Source: Sapria himalayana | Taxonomy: Eukaryota; Streptophyta; Magnoliopsida; Malpighiales; Rafflesiaceae | Assembly (NCBI GenBank): GCA_029783825.1 | Contig: JAREIK010000696.1 | Location: forward strand, 46,686 to 110,685 | Length of the DNA stretch: 64,000 nucleotides | Direction of reading: 5' to 3' | Part shown: positions 27,601-39,330 of the stretch, one piece after another | Layout: every line of letters starts with the position of its first letter | How positions within the stretch are numbered: the first letter of the stretch is position 1 | Notes under the pieces: generated by a model | Told to the model about the DNA's origin: nothing | What the model saw: only the letters and a program-made list of their open reading frames with translations | The model's database searches: none | Position numbers and translations under genes: made by a program

Positions 27601-28385
27601 ATTCTAGCCTTTAAAATGAAACCATAGGATTTACCTTCTGATATTGACTACACAAGTATATTTGTGTTTTATGCAAATATTGATTTCATATAGCAAATAT
27701 CAATATTCGGTAATAGGGGAATAGAGACTTGCATTCAATAATCATTCATGAAAAAATATGATAATGCCTATGCGTATTCTTTAAATATATGTGATGAAGT
27801 CAATAACACATATATCCTCACAAACTTGGAAGGTTTTTCAGCTACAAAAATATGTTTTTTTTGTATATGAGAAATACATTCTGGTTGTTGAATGGATGCA
27901 AACCAAAAAAAAATGTTGTCTGAGATAGTCGATTTACTCATCAATTTTTATAGATTTTACAATGGTCTTCACATATTTTAAAATACAATATTTTAATGCT
28001 TAAATCATTATAGTAGTCAACTTGGTTATATTATAGAAATTGTGATGGTTATTGGGGTTCCTTTTTTAGTTTTATTTTTTAATTGAGCAGAAATGTGTAT
28101 CTTTAGTTTTAGATTTGATTTTATGAGTTTTTCTTATGGTATAAAGGTCGTTTCTTCCTTCACTTGTACTTTCTTCTATTATAAAAAATTTGTTCTGATT
28201 CCAAATAGCAAATTAATGATGCCAACCTATAATATGATATATGAGTTAAATTGCCTTAGAAGATATATTTTTTATGAATATATTGGAAGTTATAGCTCAA
28301 AAATTGAGAGGGTGCATCTTGTTGAGGTATGTAGAGTGGTCAATCCTTGATATGTTGGTGAGGCTAGTCTATAATATAATAAGGG

Positions 28386-28874
28386 TGTTGGGTAATTTCA
28401 CTTGTAGTTTGTGATTTTATCTCAGGCGAATACAAAACAAATAAAAATTTGCAGCACAATATATTATATATCCACAATCCAAACATCATAGCAGAAATAG
28501 ATAAAATGTGGTTCACTAGTCGTTCAGCACGACTAACTACATCCACCAAAAAAATACTTATGTATTTATAGATTATAACCAAAATTATTGTCTTACAGAG
28601 TATGTTAGCAGTAATCAAGAAGAAATCGTGTAGAGAAGAGAGAGACAAAAAAAAGTTCAGTAGAGAAATATAGTATACAGATAAAATAGAAACATAAAAT
28701 TTATATTTAAATTAGTAGTTTCTCGGTATTAATAAATGGAACGAAACTCCTATTATTATGTTATTACTGCATTCCAACCTCTCAATATTTTCTTTCCTAC
28801 ACTAACATTAAATATTGAAACAGAAAATATTTTGTTTATACAAAATAGTTTATCAAAACAAACTTTATACAACA
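28386..28874. mobile_element. Solo LTR 2 in the satellite, with target duplication
   Basis: A 489-base insert starting TGTTGGGTAATTTC and ending TTTATACAACA. The uninterrupted satellite consensus here reads ATAAGGG-AAAAGATGATTT. The insert is flanked by AAGGG on the left (28381-28385) and AAGAA on the right (28875-28879), then the satellite resumes, so a 5-bp target duplication with two G-to-A changes is the simplest reading. TG...CA ends plus 5-bp duplication and no coding content indicate a solo LTR left by recombination between the two LTRs of a full element. It is related to 18591-19168, but not to the LTRs of the copia elements at 33077 or 53530. Confidence 0.75.
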
Positions 28875-29218
28875 AAGAAAAAAGATGATTTATTGAAAAA
28901 TTAAGATTAATGGGATTTGGTTAATAGATATTACTAAAATAAAGTGAGGAGTAACATTTACCTTTTATAATATTACCATGGATATTGGTCATTAGTGTTC
29001 TAGTCCAATATGGCTGGATTTTTCAAGCTTGGATGGGATAGAAGCTGCGAACTTCAAGAATATTATCACGTATATAAGTAATTACATTTATACATATAAA
29101 TGTATAGTAGCATACATGTAATAACAAATATATATATATATATATATTTATTTATAGTAGTTTATACACACACACACACACACATGCATATATTAAAGTT
29201 CATACATTCATTTATAAA

Positions 29219-29220
<2 letters not shown>

Positions 29221-29252
<32 letters not shown>
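29221..29252 (+). repeat. (TA)16 microsatellite in a satellite slot
   Basis: A pure TA run in the same internal slot of the satellite unit, preceded by a separate AC tract (29166-29183). Confidence 0.95.
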
Positions 29253-29260
<8 letters not shown>

Positions 29261-32200
29261 GACATTATTGTCAAGTTTAGAATTTTTTTTTGTTTTTGAA
29301 ATAAAACTATGAGATTTACCTTCTGATTTTTTCACTACACAAGTGTAGTTTGGTATGAGAGAAAAAGAGGTTTGTATTCAATAATCATTTGTCAAAAAAT
29401 TGACAATGCAAATGTGTATTCTTTCAACATATGGTAGGAAGACAAGAACATATATCTCCTCACAAGCTTGAAATATTTTCCTCATATAGAAAGGTATTTT
29501 TTATATATTATAAATATACTTCACTTGTTGAATGGATGTAAAACAAAATAAATGTTGTCTGAGATACTTGATATATTCATCAATTTTTCCATATTTTATG
29601 ATGAACTTTTGATATTTTTTTAAAATATTTTATTATTTAAATTTTTTTATTAGTCAACTTGGTTATGATATAGCAAATATTTTAGTTAGTATGTGTCCTT
29701 TTTCAATTTAAATTCTTAATTGAGCAAGAGTTTGTATCTCCTAATTTTAGATTTGATTTTACAAGTTTTTGTATGATAGCAAGGACATCTCTTATTTCTC
29801 TTGTACTTTATTCTATACTTTAATATATGTTTTGATTTCTAAAACCAAGTGTGATTGTGTCAAGCTATCATGGGAATTAGGAGTTATATTATCTTAGAAG
29901 CTTAATCTTTTAAAATTTTGGTAGAAGTTGTAGCTCAAAATTTGAGATGGTACATCTAGGTGATATACAGTGGGGTCTTTTCTTGATAAGTTTGGGGGAG
30001 GCTAGTTTATGATAACATAAGAGAAAAGTTGATTTATTGAAAAATTAATGTTAATGAAACTTGGTTAATAGAGATAAATAAAATAAAGTGAGGGGTGACA
30101 CGTGCCTTTCAAAATCTTACAATATAAAGTGGTAATTTGTGTCATAGTCCAATGGGGGCTGGGGGTGAAATTTCAAGCTTAGATGGGGTAAAAGCTGTCA
30201 ACTTCAAAATTATTACTTTGTATATATATATTTATGTATATATATATATATTTATGTGTATATATATATATATATATGTTTAGTAGTATACATGTAATTA
30301 CATATATACATATTTACACTAATTTTTATGCATATACACATGTATATATTTTAGTTTATACATACATTCATTTATTGACTTTTGTATAAATATATATATA
30401 TGCACATTATTTTCGAGTATCTTATAATATAATTTTTTGCTCCTTTAATTTTTATTGTTAAAGTAGATCCATTTATGAAACTCTTGTTTGTCAAGATATT
30501 ACATAACTTTTGTTTTTCAAATTAAACCTAAGGATTTACCTTCTGATTTTGTCACTCCACATATGTTTTTGGGCATTACACAAACATTGATTTCAAATAG
30601 AGAAGTTCAATGTGTTTTTATGAGGAGAATAGAGGCTCACATTCAAAAATCATTTAGAAAAAACTTGATGCAAATATGTAATCCTTCAACATATGTGATG
30701 AAGATAGGAATATATATATTCTAATAAGTTTAGAACATATTTCTCATACGGAAAGATATTTTTTGTTGTGTATGAGAAATACACTTTGCTTGCTGAACGG
30801 ATGCCAAACAAATGAAATGTTGTATGAGATGGTTGATTTTCTCATTATTTTTTTTCAGATATATGATTAGCTTCACATATTTTTTTAAAAAAATATTTTA
30901 ATGCTTAAATTATTATAGTAGAAAACTTGGTTATGTTATAGAAAATGTGATGGTTAGTAGGGTTCCTCTTTTAGTTTTAATTCTTAATTGAGCAGTAGTT
31001 TGTATCTCCTTGTTTATATTTAATATTACAGGTTTTTGTATGTAAGCAAATATGTTTCTTCCTTTTCTTGTATTTTCTTCTATTATTTATTTTATGTTGT
31101 GATTTTTGATAGCAAACGTGATGCTTTCAAACTATAAAGAAATGTAGGAGATAGGTTGCCATAAAAGATAGATAATTTAAAAGTTTGGTGGAAGTACGAA
31201 AAGGAGACTATTCTTGATAAGCTGGTGACTAGTTTATGATACTTCAAGGGAAAAGATGATTTATTGAAAAATTAATGTTACTGGGATTTGTTTAATAGAG
31301 AGAACTAAAATAAAGTGAGGGATGACATGTATCTTTCTAATCTTTCCATGGAGATTGGTGATTAGTGGCCTAGTCCAACTAGACTAGATTTTTCAAGCTT
31401 TGATGTGGTAGAAGCTACAATCTTGAAAAACTTACCATGTATATATGTAATTACATGGATAGATATAAATGTATAATACTATACATGTAATAACATTCAT
31501 AAATGTATAGTAGTTTATATGTATATACACATGCATATATTTTTGTTCATACATACATTCATTTATAGACTGTTGTATATATACACACTTATGAACATTA
31601 TTATCAAGTATATTATAATATTTTTTTGTGATTCATTAATTTTTATGCAAAAGTATATCCTTTTATGAATCTTTTGTTTATCAATATTTTATAGAACTTT
31701 AGCTTTAGAAATGAAATTATGAGATTTATCTTCTAATTTTGTCATGTGTTGTTATGCAGATAGTACTTTCAAATAGCAAAGATCAAGGTGTTTATTATGA
31801 GGATAAAAGAGTCTCATGTTCAATAAGCATTTTTCAAAAATATGATGATGTAGATATGTATTCCTTCAACATATGTGAGAAAGACAATAACATATGTTTA
31901 TTCACAAGATTGGATTGTTTTCATCCTATAGTAAGGTATTTTGTGTGTATGAGAAATATACTTTACTTGCTAAATGGATGCAAATTAAAAGAAATGTTGT
32001 CCTATATAGTTGATTTACTCATCAATTTTTACATATTTTATGATTAGTTTCACATATTTTTTAAAAATATTTTAATGCGTAAATCCTTTTAGTAGTCAAC
32101 GTGGTTATTTTATAGCAGATATGATGATTAGTATGGTTCCTCTTTCAGTTTTAATTCTTGATTAAGCAGTATTTTGTATCTCCTAGTTTTAGATTTGATT

Positions 32201-33076
32201 TTATAAGGTTTTGTATGGAAGTAAGAACGTCTCTTCATTCTCTTGTACTTTCTTCTATTGTTTTAATATATGATTTTGATTTCTAATAGCAAATTTGATG
32301 ATACCAAGCTATCATTCAATGCAGAAGTTATATTATCTAAGAAGCTAGATTTTTTATGATTTTGGTCGAAGTTATAGCATAAAAATTAACTGGGTGCATC
32401 TAGGAAGTATGTAGAGGAGTCTTTTGGTCAAATTAGTTTATGATACCATAAGGGAAAAAATAATTTATTGAAAAATTAAAGTTAATGTGGTCAGATTAAT
32501 AGAGAGAGCTAATAAAGTAATGGGTGACGTGTTCCTTTCAGAATTTTACCATAGAGATTAGTTATTGGTCTCTTAGTCTAGTGATGTTAGATTTTTCAAG
32601 CTCGGATAGGGTAAGCTACTAACTTCAAGAATCTCATCATGTATATATGTAATTACATATATACATATAATTATATAGTAGTATACTTGTAATTGCATAT
32701 ATATATATATATAGTAGTTTATATGCATATATGCATGCATATATTTTAGTTCATACATTCATTTATAGACTATTATATAAATATACATATATGCACATTA
32801 TTATCGAGTATCATATAATATTTTTTTTGTGATTCATTAATTTTTTTGTAAAAGTATATCCATTTATGAACATTTTGTTTGTCAACATGTTACAAAACTT
32901 TAGCTTTTGATATTAAATCATGAGATATGCCTTCTAATTTTGTCACTACACATGTGTATTTGGGTTTTATGGAAATATTAATTTCATATTGTGAAGATCA
33001 ATGTGTTTTTTAATATGGGAAGAAACTCTCACATTTAATAATCATTCAACAAAAACATGACAATGAAGGTGTGTAT

Positions 33077-33387
33077 TGTTGATTAACAACAATAATTCCT
33101 TGTTAAAAACAAGGATTTCTTAAGAACAATAAGCACAAAAGAAGCAGATGAATAGAAGAGAAGAAGAAGAGAGCCGTGCGGCAGCAGGAAACCTAGTATT
33201 AATCAATAAGAATAATGTTCAGCAGTAGGTCAAAGAAAAACAAGAGTTTATATAGCATCCTAAAATTGAAGCAAAGAAAATATATAAAAAAAAAAACTTT
33301 ACAGCTGCATATTTAATAAATGCTCATTAAGGGCATAAGAGTCAATTCACTCTAAGTCCGCTCAACTAATCGAATAGCCCGTCAACA
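33077..33387 (-). repeat. 3' LTR of copia element 1
   Basis: On the minus strand it begins TGTTGACGGGC and ends GTTAATCAACA, so it has the canonical TG...CA ends. It lies directly after the polypurine tract. It contains a small perfect stem, CCTTGTT-AAA-AACAAGG on the plus strand, also present in the 5' LTR. Confidence 0.95.
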
Positions 33388-34900
33388 GTTCCCCCCATTT
33401 GATGTAGTTGAGATCAGACCAAGTTTTTCTCTCATGTAGACCAGCTTTTTTATCGGCAGTGACTTTGTAAATATATCGGCCACTTGTTTTTCTATCTTGC
33501 AAAAAACCAATTTAACTTCATTAGATTCAATTGCATCCTTAATGAAGTGATATTTTATGCCTATGTGTTTAGTTCGACTATGCATTACCACATCATTCGC
33601 AATAGATATAGTCGATTGATTATCACATTGAATTTTTGTTGGATGTTTTTGAGGTTTATCTAAATCACCCAAAAGTTTTCTAAGCCATAGGGTTTGGGAG
33701 GTTGCAACTGAAGTTGAAACATATTCAGCTTTAGTAGTAGACAGGGCGACAGTGGATTGTTTCTTGAACTGCCAAGAAACAGCCATAGTTCCTAAGTTAA
33801 ACACATATCCAGAGGTACTTTTATAATCCTCTGGATTTCCTCCACAATCACTATCACAGTAACCAGTAATTTCTATATGGTTAATTTTATTGTATTTCAG
33901 ACCTAAATTAATTGTGCCTTTAAGATACCTCAATATCCTTTTGGCAGCACTTAAATGTATGTGATTTGGACCATGCATAAATCGTGACAACAAGTGGACA
34001 GAATATACAATATCAGGTCTGGTTGCTGATGCATACAACAAGCTTTCAATTATGCTTCTGTATGTCTTTCCATTTACTGGCTTTCCTTGAGCAGAAAGTA
34101 ACTTTTGATTTACTTCTAAGGGGGTAGAGATAGGCTTGCATTCACTCATTCCAAAACTTTTCAGCAATAGTTTAATGTATATAATTTGAGAAATGGATAC
34201 ACCACTTGTGTCTTGAGTTATTTCAAGTCCTAAGAATTGTTTTAGATTTCCTAGGTCTGACATTTCATACTTAGTTTCCATTTCTCTCCTAAAGTTATTT
34301 ATTAATTCAATTTTATTGCTTGTAAAAATAATATCATCTATATATAGAGTGACAATTAAAATTCCAGAATGCTTATCTCTTTTAATATAGAGTGTAGACT
34401 CACTCTTACTTCTGCTGAATCCTTGATTCAGAAGGTAGGAATTAATTTATTGATACCAAGCACGAGAAGCTTGTTTCAACCCATACAAAGCCTTATTTAA
34501 TCTATAATCACAGTGTTCACCCCTCCTGTTTTACAAACCCAGGGAATTGTTCTACATATATTTCTTCCTTTAGTCTTCCATTTGGGAAGGCTGACTTTAT
34601 GTCTAATTGGAATAAATTCCAACCTTTCTGTCCAGTTAAGGCTATTAAAACCCTTATGGTTTCTAACCTTGCTGCTGGAGCAAAGGTTTCATGGTAGTCT
34701 ATTCCGGGTTTTTGTGAGTAGCCTTTAGCTACCAATCGAGCCTTATATACAGGCTGATTTGAATTCGATTTAGTATTAACCTATAAATCCACTTATACCT
34801 ATACTGTGTTTATTTGGGGGTAAGTCCACTAAAGTCTATGTGTTATTTTTTTCAATGACAAACATTTATGTCTGCATTGCTTTGATCCAAAATTGATGTT
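33382..34900 (-). pseudogene. Copia element 1 reverse transcriptase and RNase H, broken
   Basis: Reverse transcriptase: [32 protein letters not shown] (first catalytic Asp), then a one-base insertion near 34520 shifts the frame. YGLKQASRAWY follows, with a TAA at 34447-34449, and YIDD at 34333-34344 (catalytic pair intact; the family usually has YVDD). RNase H from about 33900: GYCDSDCGGN, STSGYVFNLG, STTKAEY (related elements have TEAEY, so one Glu is Lys), CDNQSTISIAN, HIGIKYHFI and ADIFTKSLP. The last codons run into the polypurine tract and the first bases of the 3' LTR, as usual for copia. At least two breaks make it inactive. Confidence 0.92.
33388..33400 (-). other. Polypurine tract of copia element 1
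   Basis: Minus-strand AAATGGGGGGAAC directly adjoins the 3' LTR. It is the plus-strand DNA priming site in LTR retrotransposons. Confidence 0.92.
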
Positions 34901-36510
34901 TTACAGCCTCTTCATAGTTGAGTGACTCAACTAAGGCGTAATTACATCTCTGGTAAATATCCATCAAGTCTTTATATTTAACAGGAGTTATTTTATTTGG
35001 TTCAATCATAGATTCAGAATTAGGTAAGGAATTACAACTATATTCAGAAACATATTTAGACTTGCATTCAGAACCACATTCAGAAGAAAAATCAGAAGAA
35101 AACTCAGAAGAAAAATCAGAGAGTGAGCAGAAATCATACCTTGGAGTGCTTATTAATTTATTGCTAGCTATAGCAGCTTCTGTACAACCATTTTTAGTTC
35201 CAGAATTTGCTTCATTCAAACTTTCACCCCATTTGTTATTTTCATCAATCAGTATATCTCTACTCACTAGAAATGACTTAGTTTCTGGTGAAAACAGTCT
35301 GTAACCCTTGGATTGCAGACTGTATCCAACTAAGATACGCTTAAGACTCTTTGAGTCTAATTTGGTCCTTTGTGCACTTGGTATATGAGAGTAACAAACA
35401 CTCCCGAATACCCTTAAATGTCTGACATTAGGTTTTCTTCCAGCCCAGGCTTCCACTGGAGTAAGGTTGTCTAGTGCTTTAGTGGGGCACCTATTGAGCA
35501 GATACACTAATGTGTTCACTGCTTCTGCCCAAATTGGCTATGGTAAACCATTCTCATTTAAAAGTGATCTGGCCATTTCCATTACTATTTTGTTTTTTCT
35601 CTCAACAACTCCATTTTGTTGTGGTGAGTAGGCAGTGGTCAACTGCCTAGCTATTCCTTTAAGTTCACAAAAATTTGTGAATTTTTGAGAGATGAATTCA
35701 CCTCCTCTATCTGTTCTAAGTGTTTTTACACTTAGTCCAGATTGTCTTTCGACATGGGACAGAAGCTTCTTGAAGCATTCAAGTGCCTCAGACTTGTGGT
35801 TCTAGAAGAACACCCATATGTGTCTTATGCAATCATCAATAAATAGTAGGAAGTAACTACTATTACCTAATGATTTCACTGACACAGGACCACATATGTC
35901 AACATGCAGTAGTTCTAAAGGCTCGAAGGCTTTCCAGGTAGAGTGCTTTGGAAAACTCTTTCTAGTTTGTTTTCCCAGTGAGGACTCTTCACAGACAGAA
36001 GCAGGTATAACAATGTTTGAAGGCACTCCTTTTACAAAATTATTTTGAAAAATGTTTTCTAGGTTTAAATAATTTAAGTGCCCAAACCTTCTGTGCCAAA
36101 GAGAAGCTACAGATTGGACATTCATTGATAATGCCCTATCTGTTCTCTCAGCAAATGTCAGTGGAAAGCTTCTTCCACTTGACATCTTTACTGTCCATGA
36201 GAGTTTATAACTCCCATGATCAAATATTTCATATGTGTTATTCTCAAATGAAAGTTTATAACCTTTTTCAATTAACTGGCCAACACTTAATAAATTCTGG
36301 TCCAAGGCAGGAACCAGAAGCACATCTTTTATGAATTTCGTTCCAGTGCAGGTGGGTACTGCCACTCTACCCTTGGTTTGCACCTGAACTAATTCACCAT
36401 TGCCCAATTTGACTTGTGAATTTACCACTAGAAGTAAATCCACAAATATTTCCTTATTTCCAGACATGTGGTTTGAGCAACCACTATCCAAAAACCAGGT
36501 ATTTGTTGAA
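34866..36510 (-). pseudogene. Copia element 1 protease and integrase, broken
   Basis: Protease: LDSGCSNHMSGN near 36490 keeps the Asp-Ser-Gly active site. The preceding linker has a TGA at 36561-36563 where related elements have Trp. The GAG-pre-integrase zinc domain reads WHRRFGHLN ... CEESSLGKQ, so one Cys of the HHCC set is Ser. Integrase core: HVDICGP, then LRTDRGGEF and SPQQNGVVERKN, so all three DDE residues are visible. A TAG at 35802-35804 interrupts after HIWVFF, and a second TAG at 35538-35540 after ENGLP. The C-terminal part (35519-34866) has the copia landmarks RKPNVRHLRVFGSVCYSH and LVGYSLQSKGYRLF, followed by an acidic Ser/Glu-rich linker towards reverse transcriptase. Clearly a pseudogene. 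Confidence 0.9.
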
Positions 36511-36599
36511 GGTATATTTTCTGTTTCATTTGCATAAAACAGATGCTCTACAGAGGCTACTCACTCTGTAAAGCCAGCATTCTGTTTGGAGATGCTTTT

Positions 36600-37518
36600 A
36601 TAGTTCTTCGAATTATGCCCAAACCTTTTACAATTTTGGCATTGATTCTGTTTTTTAAACCAACACTCAGTCGCAGTATGGTTTAATCTCTTGCATATAT
36701 TGCAAGAGACAGGTTAGTCTTTAAGTGAATCATTAGAGAGAGTAGAAGAAGAGCCAGTTTTTATTTTTATTTTTAAACCCATATCTTTGACTGCTTCTTT
36801 TACTCCTCATGTCTCTGGATTGAGTTTCATCCTTGTTAGAATTGTCCTCCCATCTTGACTGCATTGCAGTTTCTCCAGAACTTTCTGCCCTCTTAAATAG
36901 TCAGCTTTCATATGATTTTAATGAACTCAGAACTTGCTGGATTGATAGTTTTGATAAATCTTTGGTTTCCTCTATCACTGCCACAATGGCATCAAATTTA
37001 TCAGGCATACAGATTAGTAATTTCTCAACTAATCGAGTCTTAGAGATGTCTTCTCCGTGAATCTTAAGTTGATTAACTATATCAAGGAACTGAGTTGAAA
37101 ACTCAGTAAGAGAATCTTAGTTTTTCATACTCAGATTCTCGAAATCTTTTCTCAAGGAGTGCAGAAGAGCTCCTCGAGCCTTCTTATCTCCTTGGTATTC
37201 CTCGATTAGGAGGTCCCAAGCCTCCTTGGCTTGAGTACAGCCAAGCAATCGGGGAAATATTGTAGTACTTACACCATGTTGGATGAAAAGTAATGCTTTG
37301 GTATTTAATTTTCTTAATTCCGTCTCTTGTAACAATTCTTTACCTTCCAGAACAGAGAAATTTGGGGATTCTACGTATCCAGAAACCACAATTTTCCACA
37401 TATCTTGGGAGATAAATAATGTTCGCATTTTAACAAGCCAGTAATCAAAATTTTCACCATCAAACAAGGGAATAGGAATCGATCCCGAGTTTGATGAGAT
37501 TTGACCTTTTGAAAACAT
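36600..37518 (-). pseudogene. Copia element 1 gag (nucleocapsid), broken
   Basis: The likely start is the ATG at 37516-37518 (MFSKGQISSN); the longer open frame upstream of it has no family support. The N-terminal half is a UBN2-type copia gag: PLFDGENFDYWLVKM, then the AKEAWDLLIEEYQGD segment. A TAA at 37117-37119 interrupts it after LSMKN. The same frame continues beyond that stop (DSLTEFSTQFLDIVNQL). Near 36615-36712 two consecutive CCHC knuckles can be read, CNICKRLNHTATEC (intact) and CQNCKRFGHNSKNY (last Cys replaced by Tyr), preceded by a TAA at 36714-36716. Gag would package element RNA in cytoplasmic particles. This copy cannot make a full-length product. Confidence 0.88.
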
Positions 37519-37745
37519 ATTAATTTTAAAGAACAACTTGAAAAAATTTGAACAGAATGTTAGGGTTTTGTAAAAAATAGGTTTTAAAAACCACAAAACC
37601 TTTAGATCTTAATAGATCTGGTCAGATCTATGCTAGATCTTAAGAAATTTGTAAAAATAATTAGGTTTATCAGAGAATGCCTAATCTGGAGAAATTAAAT
37701 TTGAATAATATTCAAAAATAATATCGATCTCAGTTAGGAAACGAT

Positions 37746-37757
37746 GCTCTGATACCA
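37746..37757 (-). other. Primer binding site (initiator Met-tRNA) of copia element 1
   Basis: Minus-strand TGGTATCAGAGC, the exact 12-base complement of the 3' end of plant initiator methionine tRNA. It lies three bases inside the 5' LTR. This is where reverse transcription would be primed. Confidence 0.95.
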
Positions 37758-37760
37758 GAA

Positions 37761-38067
37761 TGTTGTTTAAAAACAATAATTCCTTGTTAAAAACAAGGAT
37801 TTCTTAAGAACAATAATCACAGAAGGAGATAAATAGAAGAGAAGAAGAAGAGAGCCGCGCGACAGCAGGAAACCAAGTATCAATCAATAAGAATAATGTT
37901 CGGCAGTAGGTCAAAGAAAAACAAGAGTTTATATATCACCCTAATAATTGAAGCAAAGAAAATATATAAAAAAAAACTTTACAGCAGCATATTTAATAAA
38001 TACTCATTAAGGGCATAAGAGTCAATTCACTCTAAGCCCGCTCAACTAATCGAATAGCCCGTCAATA
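37761..38067 (-). repeat. 5' LTR of copia element 1
   Basis: On the minus strand it begins TATTGACGGGC (the first bases decayed from TGTTGACGGGC) and ends CAACA. Length 307 bases, against 311 in the other LTR. It is followed after three bases by the primer binding site, which identifies it as the 5' LTR. Confidence 0.95.
37928..37935 (-). promoter_or_regulatory. TATA-box-like motif in the 5' LTR
   Basis: Minus-strand TATATAAA about 130 bases into the 5' LTR, a usual position for a copia LTR promoter. The same motif is conserved in the 3' LTR (33247-33254). Function is inferred from position and sequence only. Confidence 0.5.
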
Positions 38068-39330
38068 TGTATTTCTTCAAACTATGTTAAGATGACAAGA
38101 ACATATATCTACACACAACTTGAAATATTTTCTTCCTATAGAAAGATATTTTTTAATATATGAGAAATACACTTTGCTTGATGAATGGATGCAAAACAAA
38201 TAATGTTTTTTCTGTTACGGTTGATTTTACTTATCAATTTTTATAGATTTTACATTGAGTTTCATATATTCTTTTTAATATTTTAGTGTTAAATCCATGT
38301 AGTAGTCAACTTGGTTATGTTATAGCAGATATGATGATTAGTAGGATTCCTCTTTAGTTTTATTTCTTAATTGAGCAGTAGTTTATATCTCCTAGTTTTA
38401 AATTTGATTTTATAAGTTTTTGTTTGGCAGCAAGAATGTCTCTTCATTCTCGCGTACTTTATTCTATTGTTTGAAATATATTTTTAATTTATAATAGCAA
38501 ATTTGATGATACCAAGCTATCATTCAATGTAGAAGTTATATTATCTTAGAAGCTAAATCTTTTAAGATTTTGGTGGATGCTATAACTTAAAAATTAATTG
38601 GGTACATCTAGGAAGTATGTAGAGGAGTCTATTCTTGATAAGTTTTGGTAAAGTTAGTTTATGATACTAAAAGAAAAAAAATAATTTATTGAAAAATTAA
38701 AGTCAATGGGGCTAGGTTAATAGAGAGAACTAAAATAAAGTAATGAGTGACATGTGCCTTTCAGGTTTTTACCATGGTGATTAGTTTTGGATGGGGTAGA
38801 AGCTGCCAACTTCAAGAATCTTATCGTGTATGTGTAATTACATATATATATATAAATGTATGGTAGTATGCTTGTAATTGTGTGTGTGTGTGAGTGGTAG
38901 TTTATATGCATATACATATGCATATATTTTAGTTCATACATTCATTTATAGACTATTATATAAATATACATACTTACACATTGTTGTCGAGTATCTTATA
39001 ATATTTTTTTTGTGATTCATTAAATTTTTTGTAAAAGTATATCCATTTATGAACCTTTTGTTTGTCAACATGTTATAGAAATTTAGCTTTTGAAATAAAA
39101 TCATCTGATTTGCCTTCTAATTTTGTCACTATTCATGTGTATTTAGGTGTTATGGAAATATTGATTTCATATAATGAAGGACAAGCTGTTTTTTATGAGA
39201 GGAGGAAACGCTCACATTTAATAATCATTCGCCAAAACTTGATAATCCAGGTGTGTGTTGTTTCAACCCATGTGAGGAAGACAATAACATATATCTACTC
39301 ACAAGGCTAAAATATACTCATTAATAACAT

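Larger units (their letters stand above)
33072..38072 (-). mobile_element. Complete but decayed Ty1/copia element 1 in the satellite
   Basis: The element spans 33077-38067 (4991 bases) and is transcribed on the minus strand. It has two LTRs (311 and 307 bases), a primer binding site, a polypurine tract and the copia order gag, protease, integrase, reverse transcriptase, RNase H. TGTAT at 33072-33076 and at 38068-38072 is an exact 5-bp target duplication. Joining the flanks restores the satellite reading (GTGTAT then TTCTTCAA, as in neighbouring units), which proves insertion into the array. The reading frame is broken by several stops and at least one frameshift, so it is not autonomous. LTRs differ at roughly 20 positions by my count, so insertion is not recent. 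Confidence 0.96.
14022..39330 (+). repeat. Satellite array, about 16 units of roughly 1.2 kb
   Basis: The same non-coding sequence recurs head to tail. A landmark resembling TTGCTGAATGGATGCAAAAC starts near 14251, 15510, 16071, 17332, 18486, 19604, 20812, 22074, 24284, 25504, 26669, 27887, 29526, 30791, 31968 and 38178. Typical spacing is 1.12-1.26 kb. Exceptions have visible causes: 561 (edge of the 1.8-kb duplication), 2210 (a unit near 23230 that lost about 400 bases including the landmark), 1639 (solo LTR) and 6210 (copia; 1214 once the element and one target copy are removed). Each unit also carries segments like GATGGTGCCAAGCTATGATG, GCTGGATTTTTCAAGCTTGG and TTGTTGTCGAGTATCTTATA, and a microsatellite slot. 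Units differ by many substitutions and indels, so most are old. Open frames inside are short and not conserved between units. I do not recognise the family. Confidence 0.9.

Noticed and set aside
14022..39330. Regularly spaced repeats considered as a CRISPR-like array or a tandem gene family
   Set aside because: The 1.2-kb units are whole-unit repeats without unique spacers. Unit frames are short and not conserved, so neither explanation holds.
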